Origin: Alkaliphilus pronyensis
GTDB lineage: Bacteria > Bacillota > Clostridia > Peptostreptococcales > Natronincolaceae
DNA: 64,000 nt
Direction: 5' to 3'
NCBI RefSeq assembly: GCF_009017275.1
Contig: NZ_WBZC01000002.1
Location: forward strand, 19,492 to 83,491
The position numbers and the translations under genes are program-made. Below are positions 44,338 to 55,127 of this stretch, in pieces (the stretch's first letter is position 1; every line of letters starts with the position of its first letter). The notes under the pieces were generated by a model. The model had not been told where the DNA came from. It worked only from the letters and a program-made list of their open reading frames with translations, and made no database searches.

Positions 44338-44367
44338 CCTTATTACTTATTACATATTACTTATTAC
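44338..44367. repeat. TTACTTA/TTACATA patch between atpG and atpD
   Basis: CTTATTACTTATTACATATT units end at the atpG stop. It is the same unit family as at 13903 and 28367, here inside an operon. Confidence 0.55.
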
Positions 44368-44368
44368 T

Positions 44369-45229
44369 TTATTTAAGCGCTTCAGCTCCACCAACTATTT
44401 CTGCAATTTCCTGTGTGATGGAAGCTTGCCTTGCTCTATTGTATTGTAGCTTTAAACTATCTATCATTTCTTCTGCATTATCGGTTGCGCTTTCCATAGC
44501 AACTCTTCTAGCTCCTTGCTCGCTTGCAGCCGATTCAACAATTGCTCCGTAGATCATACTATCAATGTACTTGGGAATAAGATAATCTAACACTGCCTCT
44601 GGTGAAGGCTCATAGGTCATCCGTTCCTCTCTTTCTTTAACAGCGGCTTCTTCATTTACCTCTAGGGGCAATAATTTTACCACTCTCGGCTTATAGCTAA
44701 TTGTTGAAATAAACTCTGTATATATAATATATACTTCATCCACTAATTCCTGCTTATAAAGCTCTCTGCTAAGCTCACCAATATTATGGGCATAGCTATA
44801 GGTTGGATTTTCCGATGGGCTTAAAAACTCACCATCTAGGTCAAAGCTTCTTTTCTTGAAGTAATCTCTACCTCTTTGCCCTACTGCAATAATGGAAGCT
44901 CTTTCCTTGTCCTCCAAATGACTTATAGCGGTTTTAATTACATTAGAGTTATATCCTCCACATAGTCCACGGTCAGCAGTTATGATAATGTACCCTGTTT
45001 TTTCTACTGCTCTTGGTGTTATATAATTGTGCTTTACACCTTTTGTAGAAGCAACTATTTCATTAATTGTTTCACCTATCATATTGAAATAAGGTCTTGT
45101 CTTTTCAAGATGTTCCTTAGCCTTTCTCAACTTAGCTGAGGAGACCAGTTCCATAGCCTTGGTAATTTGCTTTGTACTGTTTACACTCTTGATACGTCTT
45201 TTAATGTCCCTCATTCCTAGTCCAGCCAA
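44369..45229 (-). CDS. atpG: ATP synthase gamma subunit
   Basis: Rotating central shaft of F1, 286 residues. The N-terminal coiled coil (DIKRRIKSVNSTKQITKAMELV) and the C-terminal helix (MESATDNAEEMIDSLKLQYN and RARQASITQEIAEIVGGAEAL) bracket the Rossmann-like middle with TADRGLCGGYNSNVIK. It is complete. Confidence 0.96.
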   Translation of the reverse strand: MAGLGMRDIKRRIKSVNSTKQITKAMELVSSAKLRKAKEHLEKTRPYFNMIGETINEIVASTKGVKHNYITPRAVEKTGYIIITADRGLCGGYNSNVIKTAISHLEDKERASIIAVGQRGRDYFKKRSFDLDGEFLSPSENPTYSYAHNIGELSRELYKQELVDEVYIIYTEFISTISYKPRVVKLLPLEVNEEAAVKEREERMTYEPSPEAVLDYLIPKYIDSMIYGAIVESAASEQGARRVAMESATDNAEEMIDSLKLQYNRARQASITQEIAEIVGGAEALK

Positions 45230-45262
45230 TATCTCACCTCCCGGTTAAATGGTATTAACCGT

Positions 45263-46786
<1,524 letters not shown>

Positions 46787-46797
46787 TCACCCCTATC

Positions 46798-47340
46798 CTA
46801 TACTATAATTTGCGACAATTGTTCTTTCATTTGCCCCAATCTGTTTTTTATTGTTCCATCAATGACTTTATCTCCCATTTTTATGAGGATACCGCCTAAA
46901 ACTTCAGTATCTATTTCATTAATCAAATGTACATTCTTTCCAGAAGACTTAGATAGCTTAACTTGAAGCTTAAATATATCATCCTCCAGCATTGGTGCAG
47001 CTGTAATGGCAGTAGCCGACACCATGTTTTTAGATTCATCTGCCAGTTGTACAAACTCTTCTGTAATTTGGTTAATAAAGCTTTGCCTTCTCTTATCAAC
47101 CAATACATATAGAAAGTTTAATATTTCCTTGCTTACTTTGTCTTTAAAGCACTGGGCTAAAATATCTTTTTTATCCTCTTGTTGAATCAGCGGAGAACTC
47201 AATAAATCTGCTAACTGACTGTATTCTTTTATGCAGGCATCCACATATTGAAGCTCTTCCTTGAGGGCTTGTATTTTATTATCCTCAATACCAACTTCAA
47301 ATAAAGCATAAGCATACCGCTTTGCTACTAGTTCTGCCAT
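46798..47340 (-). CDS. atpH: ATP synthase delta subunit
   Basis: Peripheral-stalk subunit linking F1 to the b subunits, 180 residues, with an alpha-helical N-terminus (KRYAYALFEVGIEDNKIQAL) and the C-terminal LGGILIKMGDKVIDGTIKNRL typical of OSCP/delta. The start overlaps the end of atpF by 13 bases. Confidence 0.94.
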   Translation of the reverse strand: MAELVAKRYAYALFEVGIEDNKIQALKEELQYVDACIKEYSQLADLLSSPLIQQEDKKDILAQCFKDKVSKEILNFLYVLVDKRRQSFINQITEEFVQLADESKNMVSATAITAAPMLEDDIFKLQVKLSKSSGKNVHLINEIDTEVLGGILIKMGDKVIDGTIKNRLGQMKEQLSQIIV

Positions 47341-47831
47341 GTTACTTCCCCTACCTCATCAATAAATTTCTGAATCAGTTGCTGGTGAGTCTGTTGATCT
47401 ATTTCCTTTTCAATAACCTTAGATGCAGTAATTATAGCAAGAGATGACAATTGGTCTTTTAACTCATTAACAGCTTTTTGCTTCTCTCTTTCAATGTCTT
47501 GAGTAGCTCTTTCTACTAGCTTTTTTGCATCCTCTTCAGCAACCTTGATAATCTCGTCACTTCGCTCTTCCGCTCTTCTTGTTGCTTCTTTAATAATATT
47601 GTTTCTTTCTTCCTTTATGTTTTCAAGCTTTAACTTGTATTCTTCATATAATTCATTGGCTTCTTTGGTTTTATTCTCTGCATCCTTAAAGGCATTTTCA
47701 ATTTTTTCTGTTCTATTACTCATATAGCCAGTTATTGGTTTAAATAAATACTTCTTTAAAACAAAGTAAAGAATCAGAAAGTTAACAATTTGAAATACAA
47801 AGGTCCAACCAAATTCCACTAATCCTAACAT
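47328..47831 (-). CDS. atpF: ATP synthase b subunit
   Basis: Peripheral stalk, 167 residues: one membrane segment (TFVFQIVNFLILYFVLKKYL) and a long coiled coil rich in Glu, Lys and Ala (EDAKKLVERATQDIEREKQK). A single b gene indicates a homodimer. Confidence 0.95.
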   Translation of the reverse strand: MLGLVEFGWTFVFQIVNFLILYFVLKKYLFKPITGYMSNRTEKIENAFKDAENKTKEANELYEEYKLKLENIKEERNNIIKEATRRAEERSDEIIKVAEEDAKKLVERATQDIEREKQKAVNELKDQLSSLAIITASKVIEKEIDQQTHQQLIQKFIDEVGEVTWQN

Positions 47832-47882
47832 CCCTTTGCCTCCTTTCTATAGTATGGGGCAAATTATTATTCCCCCGACTGT

Positions 47883-48765
<883 letters not shown>

Positions 48766-48782
48766 TTAGGTGATAAAAATAT

Positions 48783-49487
48783 TTAATCCATTTGCATCGA
48801 TATGAAAACCATCGAAAGCATTACAAAAATAAACGATTGTAAAACGCCTGAAAACAAATCAAAATACAGGTGAAAAATTATTGGTACTCCAGCTTGGAAT
48901 ATTGGGAAAAAGCTTAATCCAATCATATTACTTAAACTAGTAAGACCACCATAGAGTAACCCAATAATGATAAAGCCTCCTACCATGTTTCCAAACAAAC
49001 GGAAGGCTAATGATATTGGTGTTGATAGTTCACCCATTACGTTTAACGGGAATAAAAAAGGTAGAGGTTCAAAGAAACCCTTAAGGTATCCTCCAATTCC
49101 TTTTGATTTTGCACCAAAGAAGTGAATTGCTATAAATGTCATAATGGCTAATCCAAATGTTGTATTAATATCTGCTGTCGGTTGCCTCAGGCCAAGTAAT
49201 CCCCAAAGGTTTGCCAGTAAAAGAAATAAAAAAAGTGTTCCCATATAAGGAGCGAAAAAAAGCTTGTCTTCTCCCATTGTTTGAACTGTTAAGCTGTTTA
49301 ATGATTCTACAATAGCCTCTGTAACATTTTGAAAGCCTTTAGGAATTTTTTCTAGCTTTTTAGAAGCTAAAACTGCAAAAGCTATCAGGATAGCCATAAT
49401 AATCCAGGTATTAACAACAGTATCACTAATGGGTATTCCGCCAAATATAGGTAATTCAAATGCGATTCTGGGACCAAACCCTTCCAT
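48783..49487 (-). CDS. atpB: ATP synthase a subunit
   Basis: Membrane stator with the ion half-channels, 234 residues and about five to six helices. The essential Arg lies in SLAFRLFGNMVGG, and the last helices have the LQSFIFVMLSMVFISM end. It overlaps atpI by one base (TAATG). The residue set around the Arg fits sequences from Na+-type enzymes, but ion choice is mainly set by c. Confidence 0.94.
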   Translation of the reverse strand: MEGFGPRIAFELPIFGGIPISDTVVNTWIIMAILIAFAVLASKKLEKIPKGFQNVTEAIVESLNSLTVQTMGEDKLFFAPYMGTLFLFLLLANLWGLLGLRQPTADINTTFGLAIMTFIAIHFFGAKSKGIGGYLKGFFEPLPFLFPLNVMGELSTPISLAFRLFGNMVGGFIIIGLLYGGLTSLSNMIGLSFFPIFQAGVPIIFHLYFDLFSGVLQSFIFVMLSMVFISMQMD

Positions 49488-49894
49488 TACCTCTCCTCCT
49501 TTCTCTTAAAAATGTTTTTAAAATATTCTTTGCTATTGAAGAGCTCTGATTTTAGGATTACCAACTTTAATGAAACTAAGCCAGCAATTGTTCCTAAAAT
49601 GTTAATATAATCAGCCTTTAAAGAAATAAATATAACAATTCCAGTAATTGTATAGCGTAATAAGTATCTAGATGTGGCGTAGGCTTGTGCCTTTGGTGGA
49701 GGCATATGTACAGCCTTATTTAATGTTAAGTATAATAATCTAAAATTTAATAGTGAAAATGTCGTACCAAATATTACACCAACCACAAATGTAATAGGGT
49801 TTTCTAAAAAAACTAGTGCAATTATACAGAATAACCCATTAAGCAGCAATGCATTTTTTAGCATTTTCAACTGTGTTTGGTTCACAGAATCCAC
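49487..49894 (-). CDS. atpI: ATP synthase I protein
   Basis: Small membrane protein of about 135 residues with four segments, thought to assist c-ring assembly or Mg2+ handling. A longer frame back to 49963 overlaps atpZ and is unlikely. A GTG at 49894, right after the atpZ stop and preceded by GGAAGTGA, is the probable start (VDSVNQTQLKML). Family traits are weak, so the name relies on position between atpZ and atpB. Confidence 0.8.
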   Translation of the reverse strand: MDSVNQTQLKMLKNALLLNGLFCIIALVFLENPITFVVGVIFGTTFSLLNFRLLYLTLNKAVHMPPPKAQAYATSRYLLRYTITGIVIFISLKADYINILGTIAGLVSLKLVILKSELFNSKEYFKNIFKRKEER

Positions 49895-49898
49895 TGCG

Positions 49899-50129
49899 TC
49901 ACTTCCTTTTCTTTTTATCAATATCTTTTGTTGCAATTTTAAAAAGATTTGTAAAGGCCACAATTACTCCCATTATTATAAATGCAAATAAAAATATTGG
50001 CTGAGAATTAAGCAAACTGTCAATCCATCTTCCAAGATATACTCCTCCAATAATTGGTACAATCATAGACACTCCTAAATAGCTTACTAGGCTAAGATTC
50101 TCAAGTATATGACCTCTTTTTTTTGCCAT
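49899..50129 (-). CDS. atpZ: AtpZ/AtpI-type small membrane protein
   Basis: Protein of 76 residues with two membrane helices (SLVSYLGVSMIVPIIGGVYLG and FLFAFIIMGVIVAFTNLFKI) and a basic tail, matching the AtpZ family that opens many atp operons. It is first in this operon, with a GGAG ribosome site and a good sigma-A promoter upstream. Confidence 0.85.
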   Translation of the reverse strand: MAKKRGHILENLSLVSYLGVSMIVPIIGGVYLGRWIDSLLNSQPIFLFAFIIMGVIVAFTNLFKIATKDIDKKKRK

Positions 50130-50166
50130 ACCCTTCTCCTTACTAAAAAGTATTCTCCTTTTCTCA

Positions 50167-50194
50167 TTTATAATCCTTTATAATTAATTAACAA
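50167..50194 (-). promoter_or_regulatory. sigma-A promoter of atp operon
   Basis: Minus-strand TTGTTA (50189-50194), 16 bases, TATAAA (50167-50172), about 40 bases before atpZ. The rest of the gap to wecB (50195-50463) is AT-rich with no gene seen. Confidence 0.6.
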
Positions 50195-50463
50195 AAGAAA
50201 TCCTGTTTAAGTTTGATAATATTTTATCATATATTGCAGGTTTTATAAATTTTAATTCATATAAATATTTATACATTTTTTAGCAAACTGTTTTATACGT
50301 CTAGAAAGACCACTGAGTATATTTCGACATTAACAACTGTTTTCCTTTTTTTTTTACTAATAAAAATAAAGAAGTTATGAATAAAAGTTTTATTTTGTTA
50401 AATGTTTAACTGTATTTGACTTAATCATTTTACTTAATTTCATTTATACTAAATGCATAGTCA

Positions 50464-51585
50464 TTATGTACTTATTCTATTCAGTAATTCTTGAATAATT
50501 CTGTCACTTGCCTTTCCATCTCCATAAGGATTTGATGCAGTTGCCATCTGTCTATAAATAATTTCATCTGTTAAAAGGTTTTCTACCTCTTCAACAATTT
50601 GCTTTTTACTTACCCCAATAACCTTTAAGGTTCCTGCTTTAACCGCTTCTGGTCTTTCTGTTTCAGTTCGTAGCACTAATATTGGCTTACCTAACGATGG
50701 AGCCTCTTCTTGTATTCCCCCCGAGTCAGTTAAGATTAAATATGCTTTATTTAAAAGGTTAGCAAATTCTTCATATTCCATAGGCTCAATTAAGTGTATT
50801 CTACAGCTATCTCCAAGTATTTCCTGTGCTAGCTTCCTAATATGAGGGTTTAAATGTACTGGGAATATCACCTCAACATCTCTGTTATTTTCGACAACCT
50901 CAGCTACCGCCTTAAATATATTCACCATAGGCTCTCCCCAGTTTTCTCTTCTGTGGCAGGTCATTACAATAACCTTTTTATCTTCATAATTAATATCATT
51001 TAGCATTTTATTGTGGAAGACATAGTTATCCTTTACCACCTGCAGAAGAGCATCTATAACTGTGTTTCCAGTAATACATATATTTTTACCATCAACACCC
51101 TCTTTTAGTAAATTGCTATAGTTTTCTTTTGTAGGTGCAAAATGAATATTAGCTAGACTAGATGTTAGTTTTCTATTCATTTCTTCTGGGTATGGAGAAT
51201 AGATATTTCCGCTTCTAAGCCCTGCTTCTACGTGACCTACCTTTATTTTTTGATAAAAGGCTGCCAGTGAAGCTACAAATGTGGTAGTTGTATCACCATG
51301 TACCAGTACTATATGTGGCTGCTCCTTTAATAATATCTCCTCAAGCCCCTTTAATACTGCCACCGTTATATCCGATATGCTTTGACCATGCTTCATTATG
51401 TTTAAGTCATAATCGGGAGCAATATTAAAAAGATCAAGTACCATATCTAGCATTTCTCTATGCTGGGCAGTGACACATACAATCGATTCAATATTATTAT
51501 GTTGCTCTAATCTATTTACCAGTGGTGCCATTTTTATTGCCTCTGGACGTGTTCCAAAAACAGTTAATACCTTTAACCTTTTCAT
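50464..51585 (-). CDS. wecB: UDP-N-acetylglucosamine 2-epimerase
   Basis: Non-hydrolysing epimerase making UDP-ManNAc for teichoic acid or other surface polymers, 373 residues. It has VFGTRPEAIKMAPLV, the HGDTTTTFVASLAAFY and VGHVEAGLRSGN blocks, and the LTDSGGIQEEAPSLGKP donor site. tagO lies a few genes upstream, consistent with wall polymer synthesis. A REP-like hairpin sits 20-45 bases before its start, inside the leader. Confidence 0.94.
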   Translation of the reverse strand: MKRLKVLTVFGTRPEAIKMAPLVNRLEQHNNIESIVCVTAQHREMLDMVLDLFNIAPDYDLNIMKHGQSISDITVAVLKGLEEILLKEQPHIVLVHGDTTTTFVASLAAFYQKIKVGHVEAGLRSGNIYSPYPEEMNRKLTSSLANIHFAPTKENYSNLLKEGVDGKNICITGNTVIDALLQVVKDNYVFHNKMLNDINYEDKKVIVMTCHRRENWGEPMVNIFKAVAEVVENNRDVEVIFPVHLNPHIRKLAQEILGDSCRIHLIEPMEYEEFANLLNKAYLILTDSGGIQEEAPSLGKPILVLRTETERPEAVKAGTLKVIGVSKKQIVEEVENLLTDEIIYRQMATASNPYGDGKASDRIIQELLNRIST

Positions 51586-51604
51586 AATCTACTCCTTTCT
51601 CCTA

Positions 51605-51630
51605 GCACAGGGGGACGGTTCTTCTGTGTC
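51605..51630 (-). repeat. REP-like hairpin, copy 1
   Basis: GCACAGGGGGACGGTTCTTC then TGTGTC on the plus strand: CACAG/CTGTG stem round a conserved GGGGACGGTTCTT core. It touches the RAYT stop codon (51631). Two more copies with the core in the opposite orientation (AACCGTCCCC) lie at 52809 and 55097. Confidence 0.8.
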
Positions 51631-52389
51631 CTATATTCTCCTTATTATACCAAAGCTTATACCTGTTAGTCTTTCAATTTGCCTTATGGATAAGCCTTTT
51701 TCTTTTAAATCCTTAATTATATTATCTCTTTTATCCTTCTCAATATCCTGAATCTGTGTTGGATTTTTTACTCCTGCAACATCTTTAATTATATTGGCTG
51801 CAGTTTTGTCATCTATCCTTAATATTTCTTCATAGTCAAGGCATTTGTCCTTATTTATCTCTAAGTTGAAGTTTTTAAATAGCTCTAATGCCTTTTTCCT
51901 ATCGTCTGAAAACAAGCTTAATGGAAACTTAGTATCACATAAATCCTTATCTCCATTAAACTCTGCATAGCTACTCCAACGATACTCAGCTACACTTTTA
52001 GCAATTCCAGCTTTGACTGGGTTTTGGTGTATGTATCTAAGTACTGTTAGTAGGTATTTGTCGTTTTCCACCACTTCACTTTTGTATCTATCTTGAAACA
52101 AATGTCCTATTCTTTTGTGTTTTAAATTATACCAGTAAACATATTTAGCACCTATTCTCCTGAAGGCAATCGATAAATCCTCTATGCCTTCTTTTATTAG
52201 CAAATGGATATGATTAGTCATAAGGCAATAGGCATATAGCTCATATTTGCTAACATCTTTAAACTCTCTAATGGTGTTAATGAATAATTGAAAATCTTCA
52301 TTATCTGTAAAAATGGTTTGACCATTTATTCCTCTAAGCATTACATGATATATTCCCGTACTACTTTTTTCTCTGGCTTTTCTTGGCAT
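51631..52389 (-). CDS. REP-associated tyrosine transposase (RAYT, Y1 type)
   Basis: HUH single-strand transposase related to IS200 TnpA, 252 residues. It has the start MPRKAREKSSTGIYHVMLRG, the HUH pair in CLMTNHIHLLIKE, and a Tyr-containing helix (KYVYWYNLKHKRIGHLFQDRY, abridged) that includes the likely nucleophile. A helix-turn-helix end (GLSIRQIERLTGISFGIIRRI, in part) resembles the DnaA-like C-terminal domains found in some RAYTs. It is flanked by inverted REP-like hairpins. ATG at 52389 follows AGGTG; a GTG three codons upstream is possible. Confidence 0.88.
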   Translation of the reverse strand: MPRKAREKSSTGIYHVMLRGINGQTIFTDNEDFQLFINTIREFKDVSKYELYAYCLMTNHIHLLIKEGIEDLSIAFRRIGAKYVYWYNLKHKRIGHLFQDRYKSEVVENDKYLLTVLRYIHQNPVKAGIAKSVAEYRWSSYAEFNGDKDLCDTKFPLSLFSDDRKKALELFKNFNLEINKDKCLDYEEILRIDDKTAANIIKDVAGVKNPTQIQDIEKDKRDNIIKDLKEKGLSIRQIERLTGISFGIIRRI

Positions 52390-52705
52390 TGGAATCACAC
52401 CTGTATAATGAAACCACTTAGTCCCTCACTATACACTATCCTTTCTAGATTATTTTATTATAATATGTACTTGGCTTTGTGGATTAGTTTACACGCCTAA
52501 AGAAGCTGCCAGTATACAGCCTATGCTTGGTTAGTTAGATTATGTTATTTATTGAAAATTCTATACACAAGTATCATATCAGATTCATAAGCTAAAGTCA
52601 CTAACTAGGCATCTCAAAAAAATTGCTTTTAATCCATCTAAATCCGTTGTGTTTACTAAAATTTGCGGCTTTACTAGGCAACTGATACCAATAATTTTTT
52701 GATAG

Positions 52706-52729
52706 TTTTATCTCAGCGGCGTTACTAAC
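52706..52729 (+). repeat. fragment of the dispersed structured element
   Basis: TTTTATCTCAGCGGCGTTAC and TAAC match the first 24 bases of copies 1 and 2 of the dispersed element. Similarity is then lost, so only the 5' arm remains. It lies upstream of the RAYT gene, near REP copy 2. Confidence 0.6.
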
Positions 52730-52808
52730 CTTAAATTCTCAGCCAGAAGTAGACTTGTATTTTTTCTAAGTTATAGTATAATATATGGTAAAGTATGGTA
52801 ATGTGTAG

Positions 52809-52838
52809 GTGACACACAAGAACCGTCCCCTCGTGTTT
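52809..52838 (+). repeat. REP-like hairpin, copy 2
   Basis: GTGACACACAAGAACCGTCC then CCTCGTGTTT: an ACACAAG/CTCGTGT stem with one mismatch around the AACCGTCCCC core. It is the inverted partner of copy 1 around the RAYT gene, and lies 31 bases before the ATG of the next plus-strand gene. Confidence 0.75.
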
Positions 52839-52869
52839 AAAAAAAATAAGAATTAGTTGGTGAGAGATA

Positions 52870-53289
52870 ATGAAAATAGAGGGTAAAAAGACTATAATTA
52901 AATATTGTTTAATATGTATAAATATTTTAATGTTTATAGTAATATCTTATATTAACATTAGAACTTATTATATATACTATGATTTTTTCCAAATGCATGA
53001 CTTACCTGTTATTACTTATAATCATACCTATGTAACATTGTACTATGTACTATTTGTTGTATGTATAGTATTAAAAAATAGTAGAATTAAAGAAAATAAA
53101 GCTAAGAAAGTTATTTATATAGTTTTACTTTCTATAGGATTCTTGTTTGGTGTGTTTTCTATTTATAAATATCATAAAATAAGTCAATTTTTAAATATAT
53201 TCTCATTTTCATCTGCATCTATCGTCATAATTTCTCAGGTATATAACTATTTAAACAAAGAAATAATTGAAAACGAAACAACAAAATGA
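52870..53289 (+). CDS. orphan integral membrane protein
   Basis: Unrecognised protein of 139 residues with about four hydrophobic segments (CLICINILMFIVISYINI, TYVTLYYVLFVVCIVL, VIYIVLLSIGFLFGVFSIY and FLNIFSFSSASIVIISQV). The ribosome site is GGTGAGAG. Tyr- and Ile-rich composition is unlike the neighbours and suggests recent acquisition. It is on the accessory island with the RAYT, with no clear family or partner. Confidence 0.55.
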   Translation: MKIEGKKTIIKYCLICINILMFIVISYINIRTYYIYYDFFQMHDLPVITYNHTYVTLYYVLFVVCIVLKNSRIKENKAKKVIYIVLLSIGFLFGVFSIYKYHKISQFLNIFSFSSASIVIISQVYNYLNKEIIENETTK

Positions 53290-53440
53290 GTTCCTCTCTC
53301 ATCACTAGTGTATTGAGTTCGTCAAATACCATCGAATGTATAACGTAAAGATAAAAGGAAGACCTATCTTTTTTCATCATAGAATAGTGGCATAATTTAC
53401 TGATATAAGCCTATTATAAGCCTTTAAATTACTAGTTTTT

Positions 53441-53468
53441 TTACATAAAAAAGCCCCCATGATATAAT
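53441..53468 (+). promoter_or_regulatory. possible promoter of small membrane protein gene
   Basis: TTACAT (53441-53446), 16 bases, TATAAT (53463-53468). The -10 is consensus, the -35 is poor. It lies 40 bases before the GTG at 53509. Confidence 0.4.
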
Positions 53469-53508
53469 AAAGGCATCAAACCAACAAATATCTACAAGGA
53501 GGGTTTAT

Positions 53509-53814
53509 GTGGAAAAAAGGAGCTTTTGTTTGTTTAGTACTCTTAGAATTATTTCTTTTATATTACTAATAATTGCTTTTGTACAGCTATTTAATCCATT
53601 AAATATACGTCTATTCGGATCAGAGTGGCTCATTATGTATATTAGCTGTTTCCTGGGGACTATCATTGGCTGTATTGGACTCGTAAAAAGTGTCTCCTCC
53701 CAGACTATAAAAAGAATAGGTAAGCTTGCCTTCTATGGAAATTTAGCAATGACTATTTTGTTTTTTCCACCTATTTATATTATCTGGGGATATAGGCTGG
53801 AATCACTTCTATAG
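53509..53814 (+). CDS. orphan small membrane protein
   Basis: Unrecognised protein of 101 residues with three hydrophobic segments (IISFILLIIAFVQLF, LIMYISCFLGTIIGCIGLV and FYGNLAMTILFFPPIYIIWGY). It starts at GTG with a strong AAGGAGGG ribosome site, and a terminator follows at once, so it is likely a real monocistronic gene. No family is evident. Confidence 0.65.
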   Translation: MEKRSFCLFSTLRIISFILLIIAFVQLFNPLNIRLFGSEWLIMYISCFLGTIIGCIGLVKSVSSQTIKRIGKLAFYGNLAMTILFFPPIYIIWGYRLESLL

Positions 53815-53822
53815 GGATATTT

Positions 53823-53854
53823 AATACCCCCTAATTTCTATACCAGGGGGTATT
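53823..53854. terminator. convergent terminator
   Basis: AATACCCCCT/AGGGGGTATT perfect 10-bp stem with a 12-base loop between the small membrane gene (plus) and the PLA2-like gene (minus). Confidence 0.75.
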
Positions 53855-53886
53855 CTGTACTAAAAGGAATAGAAACAATGCTTCTT

Positions 53887-54558
53887 CTAGCTACAATTAA
53901 TGTTGTATTGCAGAAGGAAATACTCAGTAATTAAAATGGCCCATTCACTCCCCATATAATAATAAGGTAGTAAGCATATTATAATTTCCCTATCGCAGTC
54001 ACAGTTGAAATAACCCTGCTCTCCATAGCATTGGTCATGGTGCATACAGCATCTGTCTACTGCACTAATAGGAGCATCAGGGCCGCTACACATAGGTCCA
54101 CACCAGTTGCCGTAAATACAAGGTAAAAGGCCTGTTGCTTCAATATTTTTCTCCTCTTGCTCCTCTTCACTAATATATTCTTGTTTTTTGTTCAAGTCTG
54201 ATATTATTTCGTCATATTCAGCACTATCAAATTCAAATTCATAGTCCAATGTCATTTCATTACTCACCATTTTAAAGCCCTTCACAAATACCTTATCCTT
54301 TAAGGTAGTCACTTCACTAGCGAATGAGTGAGTACCCCTAGGAGACATAATAAAGTATACCTTTATCTCTTCACTTATATCCATTTTCAATATTTCTGTA
54401 AAAAAGTCACCTTTACTATGAGCAAATGCCTCTAAGCTTGTATCATTCAATTTCAGGCTTTTTTCTTTAATAAGAGAATGCAGTAGCTGCTTGTATTCTC
54501 TATCCTCATTAGATTTTTTGATCAATTGTTTCTTTTTCTCTAAGCAAGCTTTCTTCAT
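53887..54558 (-). CDS. phospholipase A2-like protein (CCxxHDxC type)
   Basis: About 223 residues from the ATG at 54558, which follows AGGAGTGG; a longer frame adds 15 residues without a ribosome site. The C-terminal 70 residues look like a secreted phospholipase A2: a calcium-loop-like YGNWCGP, active site CCMHHDQCY with the His-Asp pair, and CDCDREIIIC like the second helix. The first 140 residues are helical and strand parts of unknown type. There is no signal peptide, so it may act in the cell or be exported otherwise. The island setting suggests transfer. Confidence 0.8.
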   Translation of the reverse strand: MKKACLEKKKQLIKKSNEDREYKQLLHSLIKEKSLKLNDTSLEAFAHSKGDFFTEILKMDISEEIKVYFIMSPRGTHSFASEVTTLKDKVFVKGFKMVSNEMTLDYEFEFDSAEYDEIISDLNKKQEYISEEEQEEKNIEATGLLPCIYGNWCGPMCSGPDAPISAVDRCCMHHDQCYGEQGYFNCDCDREIIICLLPYYYMGSEWAILITEYFLLQYNINCS

Positions 54559-54845
54559 GATACCACTCCTAAATGGATTTAGTTTAAATATCCCTAATAT
54601 CAAGACAAACCTATTAGTTTACCCAATAGATTATATTCAAAAAAGCCAGCATTGTGATTATAATCCCAATATTACTTGTTTTAACTCTCAATATTACTTG
54701 TTTTAAATCTCAAATTTGTTTGTATGTTAGCATTTTTCTCTGAGTAATTCTAATATTATTAACATTATTTTAAGTCTTTGGGTCAACCATAGAGGTTCAA
54801 AAAATAACCACTAGTATGAAATGCTAATATATACTGTGTGGGCCC

Positions 54846-54980
54846 ATGAAAATATTTAGAAACATAATAACTAAATTAGGTATGAAAATGGGAGAAGTGT
54901 ATGTTGATAAAGCTAATATAGAACTTACTGTAGCAGAACGTAAATTGATGAATGGAGATATTCCTATAAGAAAGATGTAG
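54846..54980 (+). CDS. possible 44-residue ORF or gene remnant
   Basis: An open frame from ATG 54846 to TAG 54980 (MKIFRNIITKLGMKMGEVYV and so on) in a 540-base gap (54559-55096) with no other visible gene. The ribosome site is poor and no family is recognised. It may be the N-terminal remains of a lost gene. Confidence 0.15.
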   Translation: MKIFRNIITKLGMKMGEVYVDKANIELTVAERKLMNGDIPIRKM

Positions 54981-55096
54981 ATGAGTAAAAATGTAGTTAA
55001 GTAGGTGAAACATACTAAGGAGTTGTATAAACAATCTGAGAAGAGAAATCGTTAAGATAATAAGTTAGTAACTAAATATCGATATTAAAAAAAGAT

Positions 55097-55123
55097 AACA
55101 CAGGAGAACCGTCCCCCTGTGTT
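55097..55123 (+). repeat. REP-like hairpin, copy 3
   Basis: AACACAGG (55097-55104) and CCTGTGTT (55116-55123) form a perfect 8-bp stem around AGAACCGTCCC. It is the best-formed of the three copies and lies 4 bases past the tagO stop, where it could also protect or terminate that transcript. Confidence 0.82.
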
Positions 55124-55127
55124 TGTG

